From: Linepithema humile
Taxonomy: Eukaryota; Arthropoda; Insecta; Hymenoptera; Formicidae
Direction: 5' to 3'
Length of the DNA stretch: 64,000 bases
Assembly: GCF_040581485.1 (NCBI RefSeq)
Contig: NC_090132.1
Span: 17,975,411-18,039,410, forward strand
Shown: in pieces, positions 26,221-38,904 of the stretch
How the letters are laid out: each line of letters opens with the position of its first letter
Numbering within the stretch: the stretch's first letter is position 1
The notes under the pieces: model-generated
What the model was told of the DNA's origin: nothing
Database searches by the model: none
What the model saw: the letters and a program-made list of their open reading frames with translations, nothing else
Translations under genes and position numbers: made by a program

Positions 26221-29200
26221 AAAGCTCCGTTAAAATGAAATCGGTGTCAAATTCAATAAAAAGGATAATTTTTCATTATTCATTCACATATCAAATTCTG
26301 GGACAGCAAATTTTATATAATTTGTATTTTAAAAGTATTTTAAATTTATTTATTAATTTATTTCAATGTTTTTGATAGAAAAGAATAAAATATAAATTTA
26401 GAAAGCGCTATTAAAATGTCATATACTCTAGAGACACTTGCATTAAAAAAATAAAAGATGTATTCTATTTTAAAATTATTAATTTAAATATCTGAGAAGT
26501 ACCTAATCATTCGTCCCTGAGTGCATAGTCGAATTAATCGCGAGGATAAGCCACAATATTACGATTAATAAGCAGAAAATGTGGTGGTACGCCGATACAT
26601 GCTGTCACCGCGATTGTCAGGAATGGCATATCACATACATATGTATACCAGATGACGCGTTTTTCGAGCAGTGTATTACGGTTCGCGGGACAATTGTGGG
26701 ATTCATCGCGCGAGCGAGATTGAATACCGTTAAACATAGAGAGAGAGAAAATGTTGACATTTTTTTCGTGAATATATTGCTACACGAATGGTGCATTTTG
26801 CATTATATATTAACAATAAGTTATATACTATATATATTAGACTATCTCGAAAATGTAAATTATCAGAGCTATAAAGCTGATAACCGGGATTTTTACTTTT
26901 TTTGCGCAAGAATTGATTGTCAGCACATAACGATTTAATGTGCAATCGTGTGTTTTCGTTATTGTTACATGTTTCTTTTTCATTTTTGAAATAAATAATA
27001 ATTGTTATTATTATTCAATTGTCATTAGCGGTTAAAATTAATATTACGTTCTTTTATTTACAGTTGATTGTTTAATTTTTTTTAATAAAAATATTCAATA
27101 ACGAGTGTTTACAATTTATTTGAGCAGTTTAATAAAAAAAATTAAAATACTGTTGATAATTCTGATGCACTATAGAAAGGTTTTATTTTTTCAAAAGTAA
27201 TTTGTTTTTGCTAGTTTTTGCTTTCTATTTAACTTGGCAAAAATGTCAATACGCGCGTTTATATGTAGGCTGTTCTACAAAGAGACAGACCAATCGTATC
27301 ATCAGTTAATAACAGATTTATTTGCATAAGATTGTGCATAAACTCAAATCTAGTAGTTTTATGTTTTTATTATCAATCTCTATTATCAATATTATCAGTA
27401 GTAGATACTTTTACATTTACATTGTATTTGATTATTCTGTATTGATTTGTAATATTCTTTACGCCCCAACATCTGCGTTTGATTCTCATGGCTTCTTTTT
27501 CCGTTGGTTTATATTTAAAATATGCACTATTCAAAATATAATTTAAATCAATATCTCATTTTATAGAAAAGACTCTATTCGAATCTAAGACCATCTTATA
27601 TTTGCGTTATGGAATAACGGAATCTGTTCGAATTTTAAATGAGATACATTTTACGACGCTATTAAGTATTAAACCAGAAAGCTTGATACTCTTCGCTTCT
27701 ACGAGAATTTATGTCCGTATTCATTATTGCCACAGTAAAAAGACGCTTCTTTAAGAAGCTTCGCCTGTCTAAGATGAAGCAGCAATAAAATCTCGGTGCT
27801 GCGTGATCATTTTCTAAAAAGTGCTGTGTACACAGATTTTACCTTAAAGCTTATCGCACTCTATCAAAAGTGCAGGAGATATGAAATATTAAAAAAGACT
27901 TTATTATCTATTTTTATTTATTTTTTTAAATCTATTTTAGTTTCTTAATAATTTTGTAATTTAAAATAATATTATAATATATATTACAGATAAGCAATAC
28001 TATCAATATTATTATTAATATTTCCATAAAAGATTTTACGATAATCATTCTTTTATTATAATGAGAGAGAAGAGTAGCAGCAAATTTTATAATAGAAAAA
28101 TGTAAGCCAAAATGACGTATTTATTTTATTTCAGTACTAAAAAAACAAAACTACAAATGTACTTTCAATCCCGTAATATTACATCGAAATTAAAGCATCC
28201 GCTTTGATATTTTTGCATTTCCAGAAAGAATTTAGATATTGATTTCCACATATTAAATCAACATATATCGGGATTTTATTTTCTTGCTGTTACGAAACAT
28301 AAAATAAAAATCCTATTTGTTTTATTTTCATTTTTGTGATTACGTCGTATTCATGTGCTGGAATAAGAAATTTAAATTTGACTATTGATTTTTACACTGC
28401 AAAGCTAAAACAAATTCTATTCTAACGCTAAAATTTATATTTCGTATAATCATGTTCTTCATTACAATGTCCTACTTTTCCTTTAATTGTAGACATTAGA
28501 GTTTATCTTCTCTAACGAAACTTATTCCGCGCGACATTTTCTTGTCTCATAGAACAAAGAGCGAGGAGAAAAGGCAGGCAAAGAAATAGTGATTGTTAAA
28601 TTTTACGATATACTCTTCATATCCTCCTTATTATGTAATCATGGCGAAAGAAGTAATGAATGAATTTCATATATTTTTTATTCTCAAATCTTGGGAAGTA
28701 GATTGTTTATGTAGCATGTTGCTTACTACAATATTGAAAATCCACTCGTGCTTTTCGTAACACGAATTAAATATTATTTCGTCGCGTTTCAATTGTACAC
28801 ATTGCAAATTATACTATATTCTCTTATTAAGTTTTATTAGCTATCTTCGATTTAAGCTTAGTTTGAATCGTTAATATTATTCTCATCGCGGTTACTATTT
28901 ATACGCATTGCTATAATTTTTCGTAATATTGTCAGCTATTATTGTTGCGATACTAAAGCTATTTTAAAAATCTCCGTTGTGTTCGCTACAATGCACGGTA
29001 CTTCCAACGGTACTATTAATGTAGCTTAAACGATTGTCATCATATCCAGCGTGCGGCAACGTGGAATGTATTATATTTCCATGAGAAAAGCTCGCGTCCC
29101 CTGTGATATTGCCCGAATGCGCGCCCGTGAAGATTTACCTTCGTCCCAACGAAAACATTTATTCTGCATTACGTAAAAGTACCTTTACGTTGTAATTTCT

Positions 29201-30267
29201 GCTACGTAACTCGCGCGTCTTGTAATATTTGTTCCGACCGGTAAAACCCTCTTCGCACTACTTATCCTTTCTGTCATTACATTCCAGCCAGATGCATTGT
29301 GTCGTAATATCGGTATATTTGATTGCCGCTGCTGTAAATTGCTCTTGTGACATCTGGATTTCAGCACGTAATTGTAGCGTAAAAAGAATCTTTTTGTAGG
29401 TATTTTATATTAGACACTGTTCGCGGATAAAGCGACGCGCAGTTCAGTCATGTCTGTTTATCCGACAGCAGACTAATGCTCTTCACATCGACTCATGTGT
29501 AAGGCGATAAAACGCAATTGCAATTCCTCGCAATCTCAAAACATTTCACGCCCAGTTTACCACGATCCGTCCGTAACGGGTTGCGGCCGCCTAAATATTG
29601 TCTCGGAATGAATTCAATCCACGTTTTATTTTCATTTTCTTTTGTCCTCGCTTTAACAGCCCCGTTCATCGCGGGGAAGCGCAATTTTCCGCGTGAAAAG
29701 CGATCGCGTTCAAGAGATGTAAGAACGATTAACCGCGCTGATGCGAAAGTTTGTCTGCATTATCGAAACTATTATCAGGAAGTTTAACTGTGGGTAAGTT
29801 ATAGTCGAGCGTCTAAAACTATACTCAAGAAATTTATGAATAACAAAGGAGGCGGAAATAAATTAAATTTTAAAAGCAATTTATATTGATTAAGTTTATA
29901 TACCAATTTTTTTCTTATACTTTTATCATTAACTTCAGTAAATAAGCAACGTAAAAATATGTCATGGTTAAAGATTGTTTCACGCACTTATTTTTTGAAG
30001 AAATGCATCACACGTATCGCTTTTTTGAAATAGTTATCGTAAATATAAGCACAGATCTATTAGCTATTTATTAACGTATCGTGATTCCGCGTTGTTGCTA
30101 CAAGGTACAGGTATATTTTTCCGACGATACCGAATTTCTTATGATTCAGGCGCCCCTTAAATTCGCTGACGTGCGCCAGTTGTACGATACCACTACGTGA
30201 AATTGGTTGCCAGGTCGGTTTTTTATCCGCAATATACGACGCACGTGCGCGGACGTATCTTTGGAAT
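26221..30267. other. AT-rich noncoding stretch
   Basis: Long AT-rich DNA without a recognised gene. The region 29040-29800 is more GC-balanced and contains the candidate noncoding exon at 29660-29793 and a small plus-strand frame described in the findings. Plus and minus frames near 26534-26945 are short and chance-like. Confidence 0.45.
29660..29793 (+). other. Candidate noncoding or UTR exon
   Basis: A long pyrimidine tract ending CTCGCTTTAACAG precedes a 134-bp segment followed by a perfect donor (TGG|GTAAGT). All three frames contain a stop before the donor, so if spliced it would be a UTR or long-noncoding-RNA exon. It begins with a small hairpin, CCCCG...CGGGG. Evidence is limited to splice signals. 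Confidence 0.25.
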
Positions 30268-31052
30268 GCCGCTTCAACGAGCACAGTGCACGCAAAATCA
30301 TAGAACAGCGAAATAACGGGGAGAAAGGGACGGCGGAAGAGGGAGACAAAATAGAGAATTCCGTTATACACGACGTGCATCTTCACTTTACTCTCCCTGC
30401 TTGGCTCTCTCCCTGCCTCATTTAACACAAGCCATTCATAATAAGATGAAGCCCGCCAAAGTGTTGTCCTTAAACCAACCCAATCTGTTGCGTTTTGCAT
30501 CTCCTTTATTTCATTCACATTCTTCCCGTTTATAAAATATTCCGAAATATAGTTTTATTCTGCTTAAATAAGCGCTATATTAAGCTGACATTTTTTTATG
30601 GATTGATTTAAAATATACTTCACTGCGATATATACTTGTATGAATATAATATTACACTATTGGGATCTCCATTTTTGTCGAGAAAAGATGAACTCTACCT
30701 TATGTATCCGTAGATGAAAGGGAGCGTGCTCCGGCAAGTTTTCGGAGCAGCATCTAATAGATAAAACGTCTGCACACGCGAATCGTTCGCCCACGTGGAT
30801 AACGTTCGCTTCTAAGCTAAATTTTTATCTATGTACCATTTTCCTGTGACATAAATGAGAGTAGTGTTTCAACCGCGCGCGTGATGCACACGTAAAATCG
30901 TAGAACATCACACGTGTAATAGGGAACGCGAGAGATGATGCGGGGCTAGTTATATCGAGCATGAGCGAGAGTAAGAGAACGGGAGAGCAAGAGAGGGCAA
31001 AGCGGAAAGGACTATCGCTTTATATATATATATAAAATATACATATATATAT

Positions 31053-31110
<58 letters not shown>

Positions 31111-31230
31111 GATCCTGTTATACACAGTCTGTATCATCACTTTGCGATGTACTTGCGAGCTTTTCCCGCCTCGTTTAACACGGCCCATTCATAATAGGAT
31201 GACGGCCGCGAAAGTATTGCCGGTTATCGC
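30268..31230. repeat. Local tandem duplication, about 0.2 kb unit in two diverged copies
   Basis: Copy 1 at about 30268-30475 and copy 2 at about 30863-31230 share, in the same order: a GTRCACRYAAAATCRTAGAAC-like block, a purine-rich block, CGTTATACAC, TTCACTTT, CCTCRTTTAACAC and CCATTCATAATARGATGA. Copy 2 is longer because it holds a (TA)n run (31021-31107). The most conserved part is 30361-30470 against 31117-31225. A 152-codon minus-strand frame (30060-30518) runs through copy 1 but is not preserved in copy 2, arguing against coding. Confidence 0.6.
31021..31107. repeat. (TA)n microsatellite
   Basis: About 87 bp of almost pure TA repeat with a few AA interruptions, located inside the second copy of the local duplication. 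Confidence 0.9.
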
Positions 31231-31693
31231 GCCGCGCGCACCACCTCGCCGGCCAAACATTGTCCGACCTCCGATTTAGCGTCGTTCTCGTCTCTTTCTC
31301 TCGCGTCCCGGGGCGAGAACACCTATTGTCCTGAATTACGAGGTGCTGGTCGTCCGGTGGTCGCGGTCCACACTTTTGCAGCCGTCGGCGGCTCATAATC
31401 GCCAGATTGGTACGACAAAATTGGTCGGCCCAGTCATTCCGTTCGGACAACTATCGGGAAATACCCGCTATAAATTTCGCACTCGGTATTTTGTCGTGGA
31501 TATTAAATCGTATACTGATACGCAAGGTATTATTGCGCTGTCACACGATGCAGCGGACGCGACTAATTGTAAATGACATCTTCCTGGCGCATACGAATGC
31601 AAACCAATTGATCGTAAGTATTATTTGGAAAAGAAGGAAACAGTTTGAAAAATTATTCAATCATCTCTACGATAATATCTATGTTGTATTAAA
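31231..31693. other. GC-moderate patch, no definite gene
   Basis: Contains an acceptor-like site (CACACTTTTGCAG, ending at 31380) followed by a frame open for 48 codons and a weak donor near 31528. Third-position composition equals background, so I do not call an exon. A second donor-like GTAAGT lies at 31615. Confidence 0.3.
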
Positions 31694-31925
31694 TTAATCC
31701 CGTGGCCGCCAATATCCGATTTATTGAACGTCGAATATATATATAGACGACTAATCGATAAAATATCAATGTATCAGGTGATATATTTCACTTTTTATTT
31801 CAAAACAATGTGCTTTAAACTCAAGTGTAATAAATATTTCATAAAAATAAATATAATAAAAAAATCTTATTTAAAAAAATTATTTTTATTTTATTTTAAA
31901 ATTTGATTGGCGGTCAAGGGATTAA
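31694..31925. mobile_element. TTAA-flanked miniature element (piggyBac type)
   Basis: TTAA at 31694-31697 and 31922-31925 border a 224-bp element whose left end reads TCCCGTGGCCGCCAATA and whose reverse-complemented right end reads TCCCTTGACCGCCAATC. Flanking TTAA plus C-rich ends is the piggyBac superfamily signature. The interior is AT-rich with no transposase frame. Its subterminal GACCGCCAAT is shared with the elements at 31958 and 54553. Confidence 0.7.
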
Positions 31926-31953
31926 AGTTAAAGCTGATGTTAGCCCTTAGAAT

Positions 31954-32152
31954 TTAACCCTCGCCTTTACGACGACGCAGATTATTTGTGCCACAGTCAC
32001 GATTGTTTTGTTTACATCGCTTAAGACGATATATCTACTGTCCAATCTCACTTTTGGTTTTTAGAATGTAAAAGCAAAATTCTACCGGGTCCGAATGGAT
32101 CCAATATCTGTCGTGCGGTTGGCGGTTAGGTGATCCGCCGTCCGGGGATTAA
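31954..32152. mobile_element. TTAA-flanked miniature element, copy A
   Basis: TTAA at 31954-31957 and 32149-32152 flank a 191-bp element starting CCCTCGCC and ending, in reverse complement, TCCCCGGACGG. It aligns along its length with the element at 54553-54744 (shared TTTACATCGCTT, CAAAATTC and CCGAATRGATCC blocks). It starts only 28 bp after the neighbouring TTAA element. It looks like a non-autonomous piggyBac-type copy. Confidence 0.7.
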
Positions 32153-32493
32153 AAGTTTGCGCAGAGAATTCGTCCGACATGTACCGTTTGAAATTTTCAA
32201 AGAAGCTTTACAGAATGTACACATGAAACGATTCACTTGAGATGATAACCGAGCATAATATCATTGTTTATGGGTGTGTGAGATAATGGCAGACATGCGC
32301 GGTGATCGTCAGAGGCTTGTAGAACGTAATCTCTCACGTGCATCACATACGACGCGTATCGTGTGTTTTCGTATGTAAATCTCGAAGCGACATCATACTT
32401 TAAAGTCATGAGACTTGTTTGACAAAGTTTTAACAAAATATGGCCACGTAAATATTCAAAACTTAAGTCAACATTGTTTTATTTTTATTTAAA

Positions 32494-32522
32494 ACAAAAA
32501 GTGATATTTTATCACTTTTTGT
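32494..32522. repeat. Perfect hairpin, 13-bp stem
   Basis: ACAAAAAGTGATA, loop TTT, then its exact reverse complement. Isolated in AT-rich DNA. It resembles an intrinsic terminator in shape, but the eukaryotic context makes that reading unlikely. Confidence 0.8.
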
Positions 32523-34625
32523 CGAACGATGACTTGGATATTTATTAATTTTTTTGCGTAGCTGCGCAGAAATCTAATTCGAAATGGATTAATTGGTTAA
32601 ATAATAATAACACGTATTTCGTTAAAATAATAAATAAATAGTAAACCAACAAAGGAGAAAGAGAATCATTAGTCAGAAACGCAAGTGTCAAATAACTGAA
32701 GGTGAAAATGAAACGTATTCTAATGTTCTAAAGTGCTAAAATACGGAACAACGAACTTGAATATTTCCGCACAACGCCAGGAATGAATTCGAAACGTACT
32801 CCATCGACTCGAATTCCGCAAAGGGCGCGATTTCGACGATACGCCGAAAGAAAATCTGGCGTACAAACGCAACTGCACGCCATGAGCGACGTGAGTCGTG
32901 AAACACGTTGAAAGTATTATTGCTTATACTTTAATGTATTATTATATCAAGTGTTTACGTAAAGATTGCATGAGATAAACATTTTCGGTGCTCAAAGGAA
33001 GTGAAAAGGTTTATAAATTTTAATATTAATCGATCGCGCGCCGAATTGCGCTGGCACGAGTCGTGAAAAATTGGGGAGAAAGATCCGATTTCCGGAGCAT
33101 CTCATTAAATTACACTCGATTTACGACGAGAAATTCGGCGCGCAAGCTGTAAGACAACTGTACATAGCTCAATGTATAAATCTTCATTTTCGGTTTATAC
33201 TTGTATAAATTTTAAGCATTGCCCCGGCGCCGATCGCGTGCGATCCGATTGACGATCGGTGATGTCACTTCTCCCGGAGGTGCTTCATTCCCGATTATAT
33301 AAATCTATGTACATAATTTATCGCGTAAGAAGTGCCAAATTCATTGAATACGCGTATGTGCGAGTGCGTGTGCGTGTTTGTATGTGAATTGCGTGCATGG
33401 GTTACGCGCCTACGCGCACGATGTGACTGCGTTCGTTGATTATTTCGCACGCGTGATAAGATATAAATAATTGATCGCAGATACAGATGCGCGATTCATA
33501 TAAACGGAAACGTTCGCAAATCGTAATATTAACATTCAACATTTGCCCATTACGTTATATCCGAATCCGATTCCGAAAGCGTAGCGCGTGTATGAGTTTT
33601 ATAATTAGAATTTAAATCACTGCCAGTACTGCAATATCGAAATTTAATCCGGATAATTCAAATTTGTGTTCACGTTCACCAATGACCGGCGTGGCGAACT
33701 TACTACAATCGTGCGATCGAATGTAAATGTGTAATGCACACAGACGCGATTGACTTGACATCGCCAAGATTTCATCTATCATGCAAATACTCATTGATTT
33801 GATTATGCAAAACACTTTGCAACTCTAATACGGACGTATGGACGGAAACAAGTCGGTCGACGTGTAAACTGTGAGTCTTCACGCTTTATGTTTCCGCCCA
33901 TGCGCAGACAGACCGATCGTAGGATGCATAGCATCGAAGCCGTTGATACAATTATGATAAAGCTATTAACGTGTAACAAATTAGAGACAAATTAATGTGC
34001 TTTTTATTTGGAACGAGCGTGAAACGCTTCATTATCCACCGGATCTAGGCGATAATGCCGAATTTTGTAGTCCTAGAAAAGTCAGGGCTGGTCGAACTCG
34101 GAGTTTTGTGCCAAAAAGTTTACTCAAACACGCGAAACGTATCTTTCCAATGACAGAAATGTGTGTTTAGAGAATATATTCATTCCTGTATATATATATT
34201 CTCAAACAAAGATTAGTAAAATAAAAAAAAGTTTAGTAATGCAACATTATCGATACTTTACGGAATATTCGATTGTTTGTGTTTTTTGCGTAGTGTAAAA
34301 CGCTGTTCTGTAAGTATATTATTCGCATAAATGTAATTCTTTAGCCGATTAATGGGAGAAAGAGATTACAAAATTAGAGATACCTTTTTTCACATCGTTT
34401 CAAATATGAATACGGTAATTCAGGTATGTAATTGCTGTATGCTCGCTCTTATCTCGACACCTTCATTAATCTCGTTTACTTCAGTAACGAAGAAAAACCT
34501 TGTTATCGGGAAACGGTCCGCCGTTAAAAACTCGTAACGTAACGCTAATTCCAGTTGCACTGCGTGCAAAATCCTACGGTTTTTTTTTTACGCGTGGGAA
34601 ATACATATTAAAGGGGACATCCAGA

Positions 34626-34643
34626 CGAAGTGCATGCACTTCG
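34626..34643. repeat. Perfect 18-bp palindrome
   Basis: CGAAGTGCATGCACTTCG is exactly self-complementary. It could be a dimeric transcription-factor site or chance. It lies in a GC-moderate patch. Confidence 0.8.
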
Positions 34644-36246
34644 CCAAGTTGCCGCCTCTCCTTGCACCGCCCTGGCTCGACTCACAGCCCTGATAATGAC
34701 GACGCTCGAGCAACAAACTCACACAAAGAACCTAGCTTGTAAGGGGGCAAACAATAATTATCACGCCGTCGTAAGTCTCGTATATATCGTAGCGAAATCC
34801 CGTTACACGCCCGCCACAAAAGCCGGCCGCGACGCGCGGATGATATTATTATTAATTGTTATTGTTGAAACTACGATTAGAGAGACTAAAAGAGAATATT
34901 AGAGCGATCGGCCAGTTCGTTTCTGGCGGGCCGGTTTCTTTTGTGGTTCGGCCGACGGTCCTCATTATGTTCCTGTACATAGGTATACATAAACGAAAAG
35001 ATGTAACCCGCTTAGATATGACCGTACACAGTTATTATCGGAAGGAAAGAAAGTCGGCGCGCGACGACAGTCTATCCTCTCTTCTTCTTCTACGTATTTC
35101 CACTTAAAATAAGACGATTGCTTTTCGGATTTTCAGAAAGTTTCTACTTTTATGCGTGCGTCTGTTACTTGTCCGAAGCAATGGCACTTTCTCCTTAATT
35201 TTCAGATACGACAGTATTGTATCATAATATAGTGATATTGATAATCAAGTGATGTATTTTATTTATTGATATAATTGACGCAATATGTGACTTATTGCAA
35301 GTTTTTATTATCATCTGGTTTTTAAGTAAAATTTATAGTTACAAACTTTTACAAAGTGGAGCAGGTTTTGGTGTAAAGCACAGCAAATCTGTCACAGTTT
35401 CCTTGTAAAAACTTTCACTGCTTAGAAGCAAATTGCGGACTCATGTTCTCACTATACATTTCGTGTTAAATGTGGCCGTTTAATTGACGCCAAATTAATC
35501 ATCAATTTTGAATCAGAGAGCTGCGATTTGCGCTAAGTAAATAATAAAAATATCTTGATATTGTTATTGACGGAAAAAATATTTTTTTCTCTAGTTGTGT
35601 CACTGAAAAATTAAGGAGGAAATGTTAAAATTACTTCGACGCGATTCAATAATCAAGATCTTGAAAGAGATGTTACGAGTTTGCCGATTGATATTCGACG
35701 AGTAAAAAAGGAAACATATAAGTCGAATGCGATTACGATTACAACTATGGCAAAATCTCTCCTTTATATCGATAGGATTAAGGGGGCAAGGCACATCAGA
35801 CTATGTGAGAGCTGCGAATCGCTTTTAATGTGCATCATAACTCGCTACGTAGTGTTAATCTAAATGTCGCTACATTTAATATGTAAGTATAGATTGTGTT
35901 TTAACTTGTAAAAACAAAACGGCGAAAAACCTTCATTTATCACTTGGAAAGAATATTGTCAATTAAGAATAAAGTCCAGTTAAAACTATTAAACAGACGA
36001 TCCTTTATACCACATTTTTCGGTTCAGACAAGTATGTTTCACCCACTTTACATTATACGGTCTTTATATATTTCCCTTATTGTGATAAATTATCTAGGCT
36101 CAAATGTATGAATAAAAAGGAGAGAAGTATAGTATTTTGTATTAGCCTACTTGTATTATCTCATACCCTTAAGTTGTTTACACATGATTATAAAATATAA
36201 AGAGATAGCACATATAATAGATATTTATTATTTGAAACATTACGCA

Positions 36247-36499
36247 CACGGAAAGAACGTTTTTGCTGAAAGATTTAAAAATTGTGCCAGATACAGATCT
36301 GAAAATAAATTTTGTTGGACATTCAAAATTTATCAATTTATCAATTACTCGATTTGGAGGCATGGATCGTCAAAACTTTTGTGTGATATGAAAAAGATCG
36401 AGTGCTCTATTGATAAATTTTGATTGTCCAACAAAATTTATTTTCAAATCTGTACCTGACACAATTTTCAGATCTTTCAGCAAAAATGTTCTTTCCGTG
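36247..36499. mobile_element. 253-bp hairpin (foldback) miniature element
   Basis: The left arm starts CACGGAAAGAACGTTTTTGC and the reverse-complemented right arm starts CACGGAAAGAACATTTTTGC. Similarity continues for about 95 bp per arm, leaving a loop of about 65 bp. No coding capacity: the frames running through both arms on each strand simply mirror one another. No clear TA or other target duplication adjoins the ends, so the exact boundary is uncertain. The terminal CACGGAAA is like the element at 7078. Confidence 0.65.
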
Positions 36500-38040
36500 C
36501 AGCAATATATAATTATATATATTATCTTTCTAAATTCAGATTGTTGAATGTGAAACGGTATTTATATATGAATAGTATATATGAATTGATTATGAGTTTA
36601 AAGAGATTATAGATATAGAAATACTTTCATATAAATTTTATAACTTACTGGTTCATATAAATACAAATCTAGTTATAAACAAATAAAAAAAAATGTTTGA
36701 TAACATTTTCAACATTTATTAAATGTTTTATTAAAGCGGATTTTAGCCTTGGATTATAAAAAAGACTCCAACTGGCTTGGTTTGTTTTTTTAGCCTCGGC
36801 GCGAAGTATTTCTCGCGCATGGAAAAAATTTCAATCTCTTAATTCGGCCAATCATCGCCGCGATATCTCACGAATATCGCGCTGTAAAGCGCGCAGGCGT
36901 TTCCAATTAATTCAGTTTACCGTGAGTGCAATAAAGTCTAATTACGACGGCAAACTGCCCGTGCTAAATCGTCACAGGCACTTTCCGAGAGTGCACTGCG
37001 CCTGGCTACGATATTTCATTTGCAGGCGAGTACGTATAATTTTTGAACTGGGAACAAATAAAAATGGTTAGAAGAGCACCGAATCGCGAAGGTGATACTG
37101 GAACGTAAAAAAAAAAGGAGGAAAAAAATGTATGAACACATTGATGAAACGACAAGAGACAAGCACAGTACAAATGTACTAGGTACGCGTTCTCGATTTA
37201 ATATTTCACTAATAAATCGCTAATTTATACCGTAAATAATTATTATATCTTGTGTAATGCATATAGAATTTCTACTTCGTTATGAGTGATCGTTGTTTTA
37301 TTTTTTTTACCCGTTGCAGCTTCTTAAAATTCTACGCGTTAAAGCGCTCAAAAATATGATAAATACGTATGTATATCTGTTTAATAAATATTAAAATCAA
37401 TTTTATCCTATAAAATTATTATAATATGAGACAAATGTTTAACAATACGATTATGAAATTAATTTTCAGTAACAATGCATTCTATGCTCTTTCACGATTT
37501 ATATCATCGATGATTAATAAAACAAATCAAATTTATGCAAAAAAATGAATATCTTAAATGTTGCAAATACACAAACGTAAAAATTTATAAACAAAAATAT
37601 CCGTAAATGTCGTTTTTTTTTTTTTTTGTTACGAATGTACGTATTAATGTTATTTTGTATACACCGCTCGTACATTGTCGCACTGTGTTATTTATTTAAT
37701 TCTCACATTTTGTATGTTTGTGCAAAATTCTCATTTAGTTGAAAAATATTTTTAGTCAAACATAATAAACTCGATATCGTAAAATAATATTAAGTTATTG
37801 TTTCGTAATTATGAATATCTAATTAACAAAAAATTTCCAACATGCAAATATAAAAATAATGGAAACTAAAGTTTTTATACCATGGACACATTATAATAAC
37901 GTCATATTTATAATTAATTCATTTACGGACTTTTAACTTATTTTTCTTTTATGAATATAAGATAAAAATATGTAATTAAATTTGTATATGTGTACGTTTT
38001 TAATTATACAATTATATACACATTTAGATAGCAATTGTGA
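36500..38040. other. AT-rich noncoding stretch
   Basis: No gene is recognised. A CpG-moderate patch lies at about 36780-37140, and a T run at about 37612-37627. The rest is very AT-rich and low in complexity. Confidence 0.5.
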
Positions 38041-38240
38041 AAACTTCCTACTACAATTTGTACCATCCGCTGCAAATTCCGTTCTAAAATACTACACATC
38101 AGTTTTATCGAAGAATCAATCAATACAGAAAACCCGCACTTAATTACGCGTATTACGAAATAAGAGCGAACTCATAGACTTTTCGCTCTTAAACATCACG
38201 GATTTATATCATCAATTTGGCACAGTAGTATTTGAAGCAC
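38041..38240 (-). pseudogene. Extra diverged exon-like unit, minus strand (unit g)
   Basis: Read on the minus strand this aligns with the unit at about 40530-40700: CTGTATTGATTGATTCTTCG against CAGTATTCATCGATGCTTCA, followed by similar GTAGTATTTTAGA and TTTGCAGCGGATGG blocks. It is a further outward copy with no mirror partner identified in the right arm. No frame is conserved. It includes a perfect 10-bp-stem hairpin at 38161-38191 (TAAGAGCGAA...TTCGCTCTTA). Confidence 0.45.
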
Positions 38241-38864
38241 AAACGCGACATAAAATTCACTTTATATCATTATAAGTTTTAAATCAAGCAATAGTTCAAG
38301 ATTTTTATAATTATTATAAGAATTATAATAAAATTGCAGTGAGAAAAGTTTTGTACAAATAATTGTATTAATGATTAATAGAATTTTTCGTTTTATCGAC
38401 GAAATGCGTATCCCAAATCATACTCTGACAATTTACACTTGTACAAAATTATTTAGTTTATCAATGAGATTAAATAAAAAATATATTTATGTATAATTTA
38501 TGTATAATACATTAAAAATATTTTGAGCATTATATTTTCAAAATCCATATCTTAATAATTTTAGTTTTTAAGTTAAATTTTTTATAATTAATGTGTTTAT
38601 ATACATACATTTAAAAAATTTTGTAATTTTATTTGATTTAAAAATAATTGCATACATAATATACATATAAAATTTGAAATTTAATCGAATAATTTTATAG
38701 TTTGTACTATTTATTTCAAAAAAAGGAAAGTCTGTAAACAAGTATACAATTGTCAAAGCATGGTTTTTTGCAATTATATAATATAGATAACACAAATGTA
38801 GATATTGGCAGATAAATAACATGAAATTATTTTATACAATTACATAATCAATAAATTCACTTAC

Positions 38865-38904
38865 CGATCGATGAATCCGAGTTAAGTATACCTTCCAATT
38901 GTAC
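38865..38904 (-). pseudogene. Mirror copy of the 42514 exon, one base short
   Basis: On the minus strand it has an acceptor TTTTCCTAG and donor GTAAGT at the same positions as the right-arm exon. The segment is 40 bp instead of 41, so the frame that is open in the right arm is shifted and meets a stop. Splice sites kept, frame lost. Confidence 0.5.

Larger units (their letters stand above)
32153..36246. other. Noncoding stretch with small palindromes
   Basis: No gene is recognised. Contains a perfect 13-bp-stem, 3-base-loop hairpin at 32494-32522 and an 18-bp perfect palindrome at 34626-34643. GC-moderate patches at about 32760-33480 and 34480-35110 carry only overlapping short frames. Confidence 0.45.

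Noticed and set aside
30060..30518. 152-codon minus-strand frame
   Set aside because: It crosses the local duplication but is not preserved in the second copy. No recognisable domain or start context.
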